From positions 1-64,000 of the forward strand of contig NZ_JAEACP010000002.1 in assembly GCF_015999335.1 (NCBI RefSeq): a stretch of 64,000 nucleotides of DNA, given 5' to 3'. Both the position numbers and the translations under genes were made by a program. The notes below the pieces were generated by a model. It was not told the DNA's origin, searched no databases, and saw nothing but the letters and a program-made list of their open reading frames with translations. This document shows, one piece after another, positions 17,766-27,300 of this stretch; the stretch's first letter is position 1; the number at the start of each line of letters is the position of its first letter. The DNA is from Tabrizicola soli. GTDB lineage: Bacteria > Pseudomonadota > Alphaproteobacteria > Rhodobacterales > Rhodobacteraceae.

Positions 17766-17946
17766 CTGAAACTCCTGCACAATCATCTGCATCTTTGATC
17801 CGGCCCCGCGACAGTCAATCCGGGATTTCTGGAAATTCTGTGGCACAATCGCCTTAACCATCGGACCTTGCTGCACAACCCGCGAGGACCACCTTCCCAA
17901 CCGACCGGCAAGTGTGCAGCATTGCGCATCTTTGAAAGGGAACACC

Positions 17947-19140
17947 ATGACCAGGCTTCTGGTGATCTCGCCTGCGCCGGTGATCGTCAGGGAAACCACC
18001 GTGATCCTTGACGTCAAGTTCGCCGAAGGCATGGCGGCACAGGCCACGGCCTGGGACGGCCCGCTGGACAACCTCCTGTGGGAGGGGGCCGGACAGATCG
18101 CCTTTCCGGTCGAGGTCGAGCGTGCCGCGCTGCCTTGGGGACTTTCCACCCTGCCGCAAGGCGCGCCGCTGCCGCACGGGACGGGGCGCGACCATGATCT
18201 GGTCGTCGCCTCGGCCGACATGTCCGGGACGCTGGCGCTGGCCGGCCCCGGACGGACGCCGGTGGTCTATACCATCGAATACACCCACCGCACCCGGCTG
18301 GACATCCTGGCGCTGGAAAGCGGGATCGCCCCCCTGCGCCGCCTGCGCCGCCGCCTCTGGCTCGAGCATCAGGAACGCCGGCGCCGGGCCGCCTTCCGCG
18401 CCGCCGCCGCGCTGCAGGCGAACGGCTATCCCGCGCAGCTGGCCTATGGCGGACTGACCACCGACCTGCATCTCTATCTCGACAACCGGATGACCTCCGA
18501 CCGTTTCGTGCAAGAGGACGAACAGCGCGCCCGGCTGGAGCGGCTGGGAGGCGACGGGCCCCTGCGGCTGGTCCATTCCGGGCGGCTGGACCCGATGAAG
18601 GGCGCGCAGGACCTGGTGCCGCTGGCCGCGGCGCTGGCCGAACGGGGCCTGCGGTTCGAGTTCGACATCTTCGGCGACGGTTCCCTGCGGGACGGGATCC
18701 AACGCGGGATCGCCGCACGCGGCCTTGGCGACCGGGTACGCCTGCATGGCAACGTCGACTTCGCCTCGGTGCTGGTCCCCTGGCAACGCCGCAATGCCGA
18801 CCTTTTCGTCAGTTGCCACCGGCAGGGCGATCCCTCCTGCACCTATATCGAGAGCATGGGCTGCGGCCTTCCCATTGCCGGTTACGCCAACGAGATGTGG
18901 GGCCCGCTTTGCCGCGAAAGCCGCGCGGGCTGGGCCGAGCCCCTGGGCAATGTCGCCGCACTCGCCGCGCGGATCGCAGGTACGCCCCGGGCCGGGATCG
19001 CGCAGGCCTCCGGCGCGGCGGCCGATTTCGCGCGGCGGCATGATTTCGACACCGTCTTCCATGGCCGGATGGAGCATCTGGCCCGTGTCGCAGCACGTCT
19101 GGGCCGGGCGAAGGACGCGCAGCTTCAGTATTCGTCGTAG
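17947..19140 (+). CDS. Glycosyltransferase family 4
   Basis: This 397-residue GT-B protein has RLVHSGRLDPMKGAQDLVPL, FDIFGDGSLRDGI, and the donor-site block SCTYIESMGCGLPIAGYANEMW. It differs from classic GT4 in that the usual E-x7-E is partly replaced, but the fold and motif order are clear. The start at 17947 follows AAAGGGAA. The 3' end overlaps the convergent kinase gene by 16 bases. Confidence 0.85.
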   Translation: MTRLLVISPAPVIVRETTVILDVKFAEGMAAQATAWDGPLDNLLWEGAGQIAFPVEVERAALPWGLSTLPQGAPLPHGTGRDHDLVVASADMSGTLALAGPGRTPVVYTIEYTHRTRLDILALESGIAPLRRLRRRLWLEHQERRRRAAFRAAAALQANGYPAQLAYGGLTTDLHLYLDNRMTSDRFVQEDEQRARLERLGGDGPLRLVHSGRLDPMKGAQDLVPLAAALAERGLRFEFDIFGDGSLRDGIQRGIAARGLGDRVRLHGNVDFASVLVPWQRRNADLFVSCHRQGDPSCTYIESMGCGLPIAGYANEMWGPLCRESRAGWAEPLGNVAALAARIAGTPRAGIAQASGAAADFARRHDFDTVFHGRMEHLARVAARLGRAKDAQLQYSS

Positions 19141-19940
19141 CCATAGCCTTCCGTGCGGTCCAGGAACCGGCACTTGTTCAGCACCACGCCCAGCACCTTG
19201 GTGTATTCCGCCAGTTCCCGCCCCGCACGGTCGATCTCGGCCACGGTGCTTTCCTCGGCGGCGGCGATCAGAAGCGCGCAGTCGACCTGGTCCATGAAGG
19301 CCAGCGTGTCGTCTATGACCAGGACCGGGGGCAGGTCGAACAGGATCACATCCGGCTTGAAGCGCGCCTCGATCGCGTCGATCGCCGCTGCGGCCTGGGC
19401 CGAGGACAGAAGCTCGGCCGGGTTGGCGACCGGGTCGGCATTCGCGCCCACGGCAAGGTTCGCCGAGAGCCGCAGCAGACCATTCTCGGGGTCTTCCCGG
19501 CCCGACAGGACATCGGCAAGCCGGGGCTTTCCCTGCAGCCCGAGCATCCGCACGATTGCCGGGCGGCGCAGGTCCATCTCCAGCACCAGGATGCGCAGCT
19601 CGGACTGGCGCGCCAGGCTGAAGGCCAGGTTGAGGCCCACGGTCGTCTTGCCGCAGCCGCTGCTGGGAGAGGTGATCGCCACCCGTTTCCAGCTCTGCTC
19701 GCGCAGATGCTTCATCAGGTTGGTGCGCATCAGGTCGAAGGGCGTGGCCCCGGTGCCGGGATGGTGCGAGATGATCCGCGAGGCCTCGAGCCTGGCTGGA
19801 TCAAGGCGCACCTCGCGGAGTGCCGTCCAGACCGCCTCCCGCCCCGGATCGGCTGCGGGTTTCGGCTGTCCGGCCTCGGTCGGGGCTCTGCCCTGCCGGG
19901 TGGCGCGGGCCTTGGCGATGGCTTGCTGGATGCGTTCCAC
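19125..19940 (-). CDS. EPS tyrosine autokinase, CpsD/BY-kinase type
   Basis: This 271-residue ATPase has Walker A (SPSSGCGKT, 91-99), Walker A' (LVLEMDLRRP, 118-127) and Walker B (VILFDLPPV, 198-206) of bacterial tyrosine kinases. The extreme C-terminus carries a tyrosine cluster, GYGYDEY, like the autophosphorylated tails of CpsD, CapB and XrtA-associated autokinases. It would work with the Wzz-like protein encoded just upstream to control chain length and export. The GTG at 19940 is preferred because it begins five bases after the Wzz stop; an ATG at 19982 would overlap that gene by 37 bases. Confidence 0.88.
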   Translation of the reverse strand: MERIQQAIAKARATRQGRAPTEAGQPKPAADPGREAVWTALREVRLDPARLEASRIISHHPGTGATPFDLMRTNLMKHLREQSWKRVAITSPSSGCGKTTVGLNLAFSLARQSELRILVLEMDLRRPAIVRMLGLQGKPRLADVLSGREDPENGLLRLSANLAVGANADPVANPAELLSSAQAAAAIDAIEARFKPDVILFDLPPVLVIDDTLAFMDQVDCALLIAAAEESTVAEIDRAGRELAEYTKVLGVVLNKCRFLDRTEGYGYDEY

Positions 19941-19945
19941 GGATC

Positions 19946-21514
19946 TTATCCCAGGGTTCCGGGCCGCAGACGCTCGGCCCATGAGGTCAGGCCGACCTTC
20001 TCGGCGGCGATGGCGAGAAGCTCGCTCAGCGGGATCAGATAGAGATCCACCAGATAGAGGGCGAGCGGCAGGCCCAGCAGGATCACGGCGATGCCGGCGC
20101 CGATCCGCATCCGTTCCTGCACGGCATCGGCCCGGGTCTCCATGTAGGGGACCGTCCCGAAGGGCTTGATGTCCAGCGCCGCGACCAGTTCGGCCGGGCG
20201 CCGCACCGTCGCGTTCAGCAGCTCCAGAAGGAAGACCAGCGCCCCGGCCAGCACGACCCCCGCGCCGAAGCCCGCGGCCGCGATCAGCTTGCGGTTCGGG
20301 GCCGCAGGGCCGGACGGCGCGGCGGCATTCTCCAGCACGGTGATCCGCTGGCCGCGGGCAGTCTCCTCGATCCGGTCGCCCATCCGCGCATCGGCCAGGC
20401 TTTGCGTCGCCTGGTCATATTGCAGGCGCAGGTTGTCATAGTCGCTGCGCAACTGGCCCAGCACGATGGCATTGGCCGGGGTCGCGTCGATCGAGGCGGC
20501 GATCTCGGCCAGTTCATGCTCCAGAAGGGCCTTCTGCTCGGCCAGAAAGGCGATCTGGCCGTCGATATCGGCGACCTGCAGGTCGAAGGCGCTCATCTTG
20601 TCCGCGCCGGTGCCTCCGCCCAGCTGTTGACGGACGGCCTCCTCCAGGGCCTCGACCTGAACCTGCAGGGCGCGCACCCGCGGATTCTCGGGCGAGAACA
20701 GGACCAGCGCCGAAGCCAGTTCCTGGCGCAGCTGCTCAAGCCGCGCCTGCTCCGGGGTCAGGGTGCCCAGCGACGGCCCGATCCGCCCGGTGCGGTCATA
20801 GACCTCGGCCAGCCGCTGCCGCCGGTCGCGCAACCCGGCAAGCTCGCGGTCGACTTGCAGCAGACGCTCCTGCTGTGCGGACTGGCGGGTGCGGCGGTAT
20901 TCCAGGCTTTCGGGCAGCGCAGCACGGTTCTGCGACTCGAATTCCAGGATGCGGGCGTTCTGTTGCGCCATCTCCTCGCTCAGCCGTTTCACCTCCTGCT
21001 GGAAGAAGTCCAGCGTCCCGCCCGAGGCCGCGGTCCGCATCTCCACGTTCTGCTCGAGGATCTGGGCGACCAGGGCCTGCGTCACTTCCGCCGAATCCTC
21101 GGGGTTCGCCGCGTCGAACGAGACGGTCACCAGCCCGGTGCTCTGCTGGAACGGCGGCATCTCGATGCGGATCCGCCGGCGCATGTCCTCGACCATGACG
21201 TCGGCCGGCATGGCGGAGGACTCGGCGTAGATCCCGAAACGCTGCGCCAGATCCAGCAGGTTCTCGCGCGTGAGCAGATGCTGCTGGATCGCGCCCAGGA
21301 TCTCCTCGGCCGAGGAGCGCACGGTCGAGGCGGCGAGTTCGTCGGGGATCTGCGGGCTTTCCGCCAGAAGCCGCGCCTCGGCGCGATAGACCGGCGGCAG
21401 CGAGAAGGCCACGACGATCCCCGCCCCGGTTGCCGCGACGATGATCGCCAGGACCTGCGGCAGACGCCGGAGCAAAAGCGAAAACTGGAAGCGAATATCA
21501 AATCCCATCGTCAC
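19946..21514 (-). CDS. Polysaccharide chain-length determinant (Wzz/GNVR type)
   Basis: This inner-membrane protein of 522 residues has a first transmembrane segment at about 19-38, a long periplasmic part with extensive coiled coil (about 165-235 and 260-390), a second hydrophobic helix at about 408-432 and a third at about 470-495. The layout matches Wzz/BcsA-type co-polymerases, particularly those in exosortase-associated EPS loci. It sets polymer length and recruits the kinase encoded next. The GTG at 21514 overlaps the stop of the ATPase gene and has GAGG seven bases upstream; an ATG at 21508 is possible. Confidence 0.9.
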   Translation of the reverse strand: MTMGFDIRFQFSLLLRRLPQVLAIIVAATGAGIVVAFSLPPVYRAEARLLAESPQIPDELAASTVRSSAEEILGAIQQHLLTRENLLDLAQRFGIYAESSAMPADVMVEDMRRRIRIEMPPFQQSTGLVTVSFDAANPEDSAEVTQALVAQILEQNVEMRTAASGGTLDFFQQEVKRLSEEMAQQNARILEFESQNRAALPESLEYRRTRQSAQQERLLQVDRELAGLRDRRQRLAEVYDRTGRIGPSLGTLTPEQARLEQLRQELASALVLFSPENPRVRALQVQVEALEEAVRQQLGGGTGADKMSAFDLQVADIDGQIAFLAEQKALLEHELAEIAASIDATPANAIVLGQLRSDYDNLRLQYDQATQSLADARMGDRIEETARGQRITVLENAAAPSGPAAPNRKLIAAAGFGAGVVLAGALVFLLELLNATVRRPAELVAALDIKPFGTVPYMETRADAVQERMRIGAGIAVILLGLPLALYLVDLYLIPLSELLAIAAEKVGLTSWAERLRPGTLG

Positions 21515-22497
21515 GGATCACCCTCAATGCCTTGAAGATCTACGGCGAAGAAAGTGCCGTCGTCCAGAACCTGCCGGACATGCGCCTCGGTCACCCGCTT
21601 GCGCCCGCAGGAGAATGCATAGACCATCGCCAGGTCGCAAAGCTGGTTGACCAGCCGCGGCACCCCGCCCGTCACCTGATGCACCAGGGTCACGGCCGCC
21701 TCGTCGAAGATCCGCCGCTTCATCCCGACAATCCGCAGCCGGTGGTCGATATAGCCGCGCACGGTGGCCCGGTCCATCATGCCCAGATGAAAGCTCGACG
21801 CGACGCGCTGCGCGAACTGGCGCATGTCGGGGCGATGCACGATCTCGCGCAGCTCGGGCTGGCCGACCAGGATCAGCTGCAGAAGCACGTCCTTGCCCGA
21901 GTTGATGTTGGTGAACATCCGCAACTCCTCCAGCGCCTTGCGGCCAAGGTTCTGCGCCTCGTCGAAGATCAGCGCGACCCGGCGGCCGGCGGCATATTCG
22001 GCGATCAGCAGGTCCTGGAAGCGCGAGAAGAGGTCGACATAGGTCTCGTCGGGGCCCGCGGGCTCGCCCAGCGACAGGAGCACCCAACGCAGAAGCTCGG
22101 CCCGCGAGCCGTTCGGGTTCGACACCAGGCCGACCCGCACCCCATCGTCCAGCGAGCGCAGGAGATGGTGCAGAAGCGTCGTCTTGCCCGAGCCGACCTC
22201 GCCGGTGATCAGCGTGATCGGCGCCTGGGTCATGAGGCCGTATTCCAGCATCGCATAGGCCCGGCGGTGGGCGGGGGTCCAGAACAGCGCATCGGGGTCC
22301 GGCGCCAGCGCGAAGGGCCGCGCGGTCAGGCCGAAATGCTGGTCATAGACGCCGGGCGTCCCGGCCTTGGCGGGGGGCGGCGCGGCCGGCGGCGGGGCGG
22401 GCTGGGGATCGGGCGCGCGCGTCTCGGCCCGGAGGGCGACTTCGCCATCCCGCCCTTGCGCGCCAGAAGATTTTCTCCGCCACATCGTCACGCCCAT
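21511..22497 (-). CDS. ExeA/XrtA-associated-type AAA ATPase
   Basis: This 328-residue P-loop ATPase opens with a proline-rich linker, then YDQHFGLTARPFALAPDPDALFW, Walker A ITGEVGSGKTTLL, Walker B VALIFDEAQNLG and the sensor region LILVGQPELR. This is the layout of GspA/ExeA-like ATPases that accompany EPS genes in exosortase A loci. It probably energises or organises assembly with the Wzz and kinase. The start is uncertain: MGVTMWRR (22497) or MWRR (22485). ATPase, Wzz and kinase form one tightly coupled operon. Confidence 0.85.
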   Translation of the reverse strand: MGVTMWRRKSSGAQGRDGEVALRAETRAPDPQPAPPPAAPPPAKAGTPGVYDQHFGLTARPFALAPDPDALFWTPAHRRAYAMLEYGLMTQAPITLITGEVGSGKTTLLHHLLRSLDDGVRVGLVSNPNGSRAELLRWVLLSLGEPAGPDETYVDLFSRFQDLLIAEYAAGRRVALIFDEAQNLGRKALEELRMFTNINSGKDVLLQLILVGQPELREIVHRPDMRQFAQRVASSFHLGMMDRATVRGYIDHRLRIVGMKRRIFDEAAVTLVHQVTGGVPRLVNQLCDLAMVYAFSCGRKRVTEAHVRQVLDDGTFFAVDLQGIEGDP

Positions 22498-22770
22498 ACC
22501 GGCCCGCCACCCCGGCCCATCACCGTCCTGCGACAGGAAAACGGCGGTTATGTGTCCGCCGCGACCGCGTCCCTGCCCCATTCCGGGCGACCTTGCCCGG
22601 CAGATCGGCCGGAGTCGAGAGCGGATCCGGGCGCCCCTCGCCCCCTGGTTGCGCACCCCGGAATTCCCGCATCTTCCGGTCGTTCCACCGGGTCGGACGG
22701 GCGGGATCTCCGGTGCCGCAGACCGGAGGTCCGGGCGCGAAGACCGTCACCGCAATCGGCACCTCGGCCC

Positions 22771-23697
22771 TCACGGCGCCACCCCCGTCAGCGGGGTGGA
22801 GCGCGCCACGGTCCAGGCCACCTCCTGCATCAGGCGGGCGAGCTCCGGATCGGGCGCGGCGGCGGGGCTGCCGTCGGCCCGCAGCAGCACATGCGGCAGG
22901 CCGACCGGGCTTTTGTGATAGAGGACCGCGTAATGCACCAGGGCGACGAACTGATTGCCGAGGTCGTTCAGGTGGATCTGGTCCGAGAAGAGGCCGTTGC
23001 GGTCCCGCAGGCCGCCCACGCCGCCCCGCGCCTCTACCTCGCGCATCAGCGCGGCCAGACCCTGCCCCACCGGGATCAGATGGATGCGCGCGCCCTTCGG
23101 CAGTCGCCCCAGCGCCGGGCGCAGGACACCATCCAGCCAGAAGCGGGAGAGGTCGGCGTCGATCCGGGCCAGCCAGCCTTCGGGATCGTCCAGCTCGTGC
23201 CAGGTCTCGTAGAGGTAGATCCGCGCACCCGGCCGCGCCGCCCAGGCGGCTTCGGCAAAGGCCGCCAGAAAGCGCGGGCTGTCGTGATAGCGGATCGCAT
23301 CGCGGATCTCGACCGACTCGGTCAGCACGATCGCATCGTAATCGCCACTTGCCACCGCCGCGCGCGCGTCGCGGTAGCGGGGATGGTCATTCTCGACCTC
23401 GAAGCCGTTGACCGGGATCTCGCCCCAATGCGAGCGAAGCTGCGCACCCCAGCCGAGCTGGCTGTCGTAGCGGTGGCCCTCGCCGGCCAGTTGCGCCAGC
23501 ATCGCAGGCATGTCGCGGTTCACCAGGCTGTGGCCGATGTGGAAGACGGCCAGAGGGGCCTGGGGCGGGGCGAGCGGTTCGCCGTAAAGCGCGGCCATCG
23601 CGGCGGCATCGGGGCCGGCGGGCGCGCTGCGCCACCAGAAGGCCGCCGCCCCGGCGAATGCCGCCAGCGCCAGTGCGATGACTCCCGCCTTCCTCAT
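22771..23697 (-). CDS. Exported SGNH-type hydrolase/acyltransferase, paralogue 2
   Basis: This 308-residue protein has an N-terminal membrane anchor or signal segment (about 4-21). The catalytic Ser57 lies in VFHIGHSLVN and an Asp/His pair in LFSDQIHLNDLGNQF. It resembles the SGNH protein at 9726-10631. Its ATG overlaps the phosphopantetheinyl transferase stop (ATGA), so it is the last gene of the PKS-NRPS operon. It may release, transfer or trim the acyl product in the periplasm; that is inference from its position. Confidence 0.75.
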   Translation of the reverse strand: MRKAGVIALALAAFAGAAAFWWRSAPAGPDAAAMAALYGEPLAPPQAPLAVFHIGHSLVNRDMPAMLAQLAGEGHRYDSQLGWGAQLRSHWGEIPVNGFEVENDHPRYRDARAAVASGDYDAIVLTESVEIRDAIRYHDSPRFLAAFAEAAWAARPGARIYLYETWHELDDPEGWLARIDADLSRFWLDGVLRPALGRLPKGARIHLIPVGQGLAALMREVEARGGVGGLRDRNGLFSDQIHLNDLGNQFVALVHYAVLYHKSPVGLPHVLLRADGSPAAAPDPELARLMQEVAWTVARSTPLTGVAP

Positions 23698-24341
23698 GTC
23701 GCCACTCCGGCCAGGACCAGCCCGCCCGCCCGCAGGATCCGGCCGCGCAGCCGGTGTCCTTCCGGCAGCGGCCCGACCCCCTGCCGCAGCCGGGCGACAA
23801 AGCCGTCCTCCTCCAGCGTGACCCGGACCGCATCGAAGCCGATCAGCCGGCCGGTCAGCGGATATTGCGCCTTGTAGACCGCCTCCTTCGCCGCAAAGAC
23901 CAGCCGCACCGCGCGGCCCCGGTCGCCTTGGGGCAGCGCCGCCAGTTCCTGCGGATCGCAGATCAGCGGCCAGAGGTCGGGCTCCAGGCCCGCATCCGCC
24001 TCGACGTCCAGACCAAGCGAGGCACCCCGGCGCACCGCCGCGACCGCGACGCCTGCGGCATGGGCGATGGACCCGGCCATCCCCTCGGGCCAGCAGGGCG
24101 CGCGGTCCGGGCCGGCGGGGATCGCCGCCGCCGGATGCCCCAGCGCCGCCAGCGCCCGCCGCGCCGCCAGGCGGCCCGCCGTGAATTCGGCGACCCGCGC
24201 GGGCACCGCCCCCGCCACCGCCGCCGCCTCGCCCGGCAACAGCTCTCCGGCCCCGATCCCGACCAGCGCGACCGCAACGCCCGGCGGAAACAGCCGCGCC
24301 AGCGCAGCCTCGGCCGCCGCCTGCCGGAGCACGGCTGTCAC
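23694..24341 (-). CDS. 4'-phosphopantetheinyl transferase (Sfp/EntD type)
   Basis: This 215-residue enzyme transfers phosphopantetheine from CoA to carrier-domain serines. The motifs are GSIAHA, the magnesium-binding GLDVEAD, and FAAKEAVYKAQYPLTG, in the usual order and spacing. Its start overlaps the NRPS stop and its stop overlaps the SGNH gene start, so it is made with the assembly line. It should activate the NRPS (Ser1430) and PKS (Ser1769) carrier domains. The length matches EntD-like members. Confidence 0.92.
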   Translation of the reverse strand: MTAVLRQAAAEAALARLFPPGVAVALVGIGAGELLPGEAAAVAGAVPARVAEFTAGRLAARRALAALGHPAAAIPAGPDRAPCWPEGMAGSIAHAAGVAVAAVRRGASLGLDVEADAGLEPDLWPLICDPQELAALPQGDRGRAVRLVFAAKEAVYKAQYPLTGRLIGFDAVRVTLEEDGFVARLRQGVGPLPEGHRLRGRILRAGGLVLAGVAT

Positions 24342-27300
24342 TGCGCCTGCGCCCGCTCGCGCACCGCGCGCATGGCGCGGCGGCGGGCCATGGCATCGCC
24401 ACGGTCGGGACCCTCGGCCGGGGGGGGCGCCGCAGCACGCGCGGCTGTCACGCCGCCGCCCAGATGCGCGGCCAGGGCCGAGAGGACCGGGAAGCGGAAG
24501 ATGTCGGTGATCGCCAGCGTCTCGGCCTTCAACTTCGCGCGCAGCTCGCGGTGGGCCTGCACGGCCAGCAGCGAATGGCCGCCAAGGCTGAAGAAATTGT
24601 CCGACCGGCCGACGCTGGGGACGCCCAGAACCCGGCTCCAGACCGCCGCGATCTCGGCCTCCAGATCATCCGCCGGGGGGGTCTCGGCCGCCGCCGCCGC
24701 CACCCGCGCCGAGGGCGCAGGCAGCGCCTTGCGGTCGATCTTGCCGTTCGGCGTCAGCGGAAAGGCATCCAGCGCCACGACATGCGCGGGCACCATCACC
24801 TCGGGCAGATGCGCCGCCAGACGGGCGCGCAGCGCCGCCTCGTCCACCGGGCCGTCGTGGGTGACATAGGCCACCAGCCGCACGTCGCCTGGCTGATCCT
24901 CACGCGGCAAGGCCACCGCCTGCCGGATGCCCGGCGCGGCCTCCAGCGCCGCCTCGATCTCGCTCAGCTCGATCCGGTGGCCGCGGATCTTGACCTGATG
25001 GTCGGCCCGGCCCAGAAAGTCGAGCCGCCCGTCCGGCCGCCGCCGCACCAGATCGCCGGTGCGATACATCCGGCCCCGCCCTGCGAAAGGATCGGGAAGG
25101 AAGCGTTCGGCGGTCAGGTCCTCGCGGCCGAAATAGCCCGCCGCGACCCCCTCGCCGCCGATCCAGAGTTCCCCCTCCGTCCCGTCCGGCAAGGGCCGGG
25201 CTTCGGCGTCCAGCACGTAAAGCGCGGTATTGGCGATCGGCTGGCCGACGTTCACCGTGCCCTCCTCGCCCGTCGTCGCCTCGACCGAGGACCAGATCGT
25301 CGTCTCGGTCGGGCCGTACATGTTCAGGACCGGCCCGCCGATCACCCCGGCCAGATCCGCCGCCAGACGCCCCGGCAGGGCCTCGCCGCCGACCAGCATC
25401 CGCCGCAGCCCCGACAGCGCGATGCGCGCGCCCTCGTCCTCGGCCAGCACCCGTGCCAGAGAGGGGGTGCATTGCAGATGCGTGACGCCATGCGCGCGGA
25501 TCAGCCCGGCAAGCGAACCGTCTTCCGCCTGCCCGTTCGCCCGCGCCCGCACCTCGGCCAGATGCGTGAGGCCGGACATCACCTGCGCATAGGGGATGCC
25601 ATAGTCGATCAGGCAGGCGATCTCGTCGATGCCCAGCGCCTCGACTTCGGCCACCCGGGCCAGCGCGTCGCCGACCGTGCCGAACAGACCCGAGTCCTCG
25701 AAATAACGCTGGAAGGCGAAGTCCAGGATCGCCTCCAGCTCCTCCGGCTCCAGCGCGCCCAGGTCGATCTGCGCCGGGTTCGCCACGCCCTGCGGTTTCT
25801 TGAAGGCGGGGAAGGCCCAGGCATATTGCCGGATCAGCGCCGCAGCCGAACGCAGGTAATCCTTCATCGGCTCGCGCGCCACCTCGCGCGCCGTCTCGCG
25901 GTCGGCGGCAAGGAAAGTATGCAGCATCAGCGTGACCTTGAAGGCCGAGGGGTCGTGGCCCGCCTCGGCCAGGGCCGCGCGGTAGATCGCCACCTTCTCG
26001 CCGACCTCGGCCAGCGACTGGCCCAGAAGATGCGTCAGCACATGCGCCCCAAGCCGGCCCGCGTCGCGCCAGGTCTCGGGGTTGCCGGCGGTCGTGATCC
26101 AGATCGGCAGCTCTTTCGAGACCGGCCGGGGCTGCGTCACCACGGCAAAGGGGGTGCCGTCGGCCTTGGGGAACTCCACCGCCTCGCCGCGCCACAGCCG
26201 GCGCAGCACCATGATCGCGTCCAGCATCGCCTGCCGGTTGGCGGGCGGCGCGTTTTCCGGGCGCAGGACGAAATCGTCCGGTTGCCAGCCCGAGGCGATG
26301 GCAAGCCCCGCCTTCCCGTGCGTCAGGTTGTCGATCACCGCCCATTCCTCGGCGATCCGCGCCGGATGGTGCAGCGGCGCGACGCAGGACCCGGCGCGGA
26401 CGGCGGTGTTCCGCGTCACCGCCGCCACCGCCGCGCCGGTGACCGAGGGGTTGGGATAGGGGCCGCCGAAGGCGTGGAAGTGGCGCTCGGGCGTCCATAC
26501 CGCCGCGAAGCCGTTGGCATCGGCGAATTTCGCGCCTTCCAGCAAGAGGTCATATTTGCTTGGCCCGGCGCTGTCGTCGTTGCCCCAGTAGAACAGGCTG
26601 AACTCCATCCTCCGGCCGGAACGGACCGCCCCGCCGCCCGAGGGGCTGAGCCGTGCCGCATCATCGGCTACCACCACCGAGAAGCCGCGCGCGAGGGTCC
26701 AGAACAGCTCCAGCACCGAAATGTCGAAGGACATCGAGGTGACGGCGAGCCAGGTGCCGGGGTCGGTGCCTATCACCTCGTCCATGCCGGCGAAGAAGTT
26801 CAGCACGTTGCGGTGGGTGACCATCACCCCCTTCGGCCGCCCGGTGGAACCCGAGGTATAGATCAGATAGGCCAGATCCTCCGGCCCCGGCCCGTCTTCC
26901 GGCGGCGTCTCGGGCGCGTTCGCCAGCCGCGTGTCGGCGTCCAGCACGAGCCGCTCCGGCCCCGCAGGCAGAAGGTCGGCCACCGCCGCCTCGGTCACGA
27001 TCACCGGACAGCCGGAATCCTCGGCGTAAAGCGCCAGCCTGTCGGATGGATAGGCGGGGTCCATCGGCACATAGGCACCCCCGGCCATCTGGATCCCCAG
27101 GGCCCCGGCCACCATCTCCGCCCCCCGGCGGCAGGCAAGGCCGACCGGCGTGCCGCGCCCCACGCCCATCCCGCGCAGGACATGGGCGATGCGGGCGGCG
27201 CGTTCGGCCAGGGCGGCATAGGTCAGGCGCTGGTTCCCGGCGATCACCGCGGGGTGGTCGGGACGGGCCGCCGCCATGGCCAGGACCGCGGCCGGGATCG

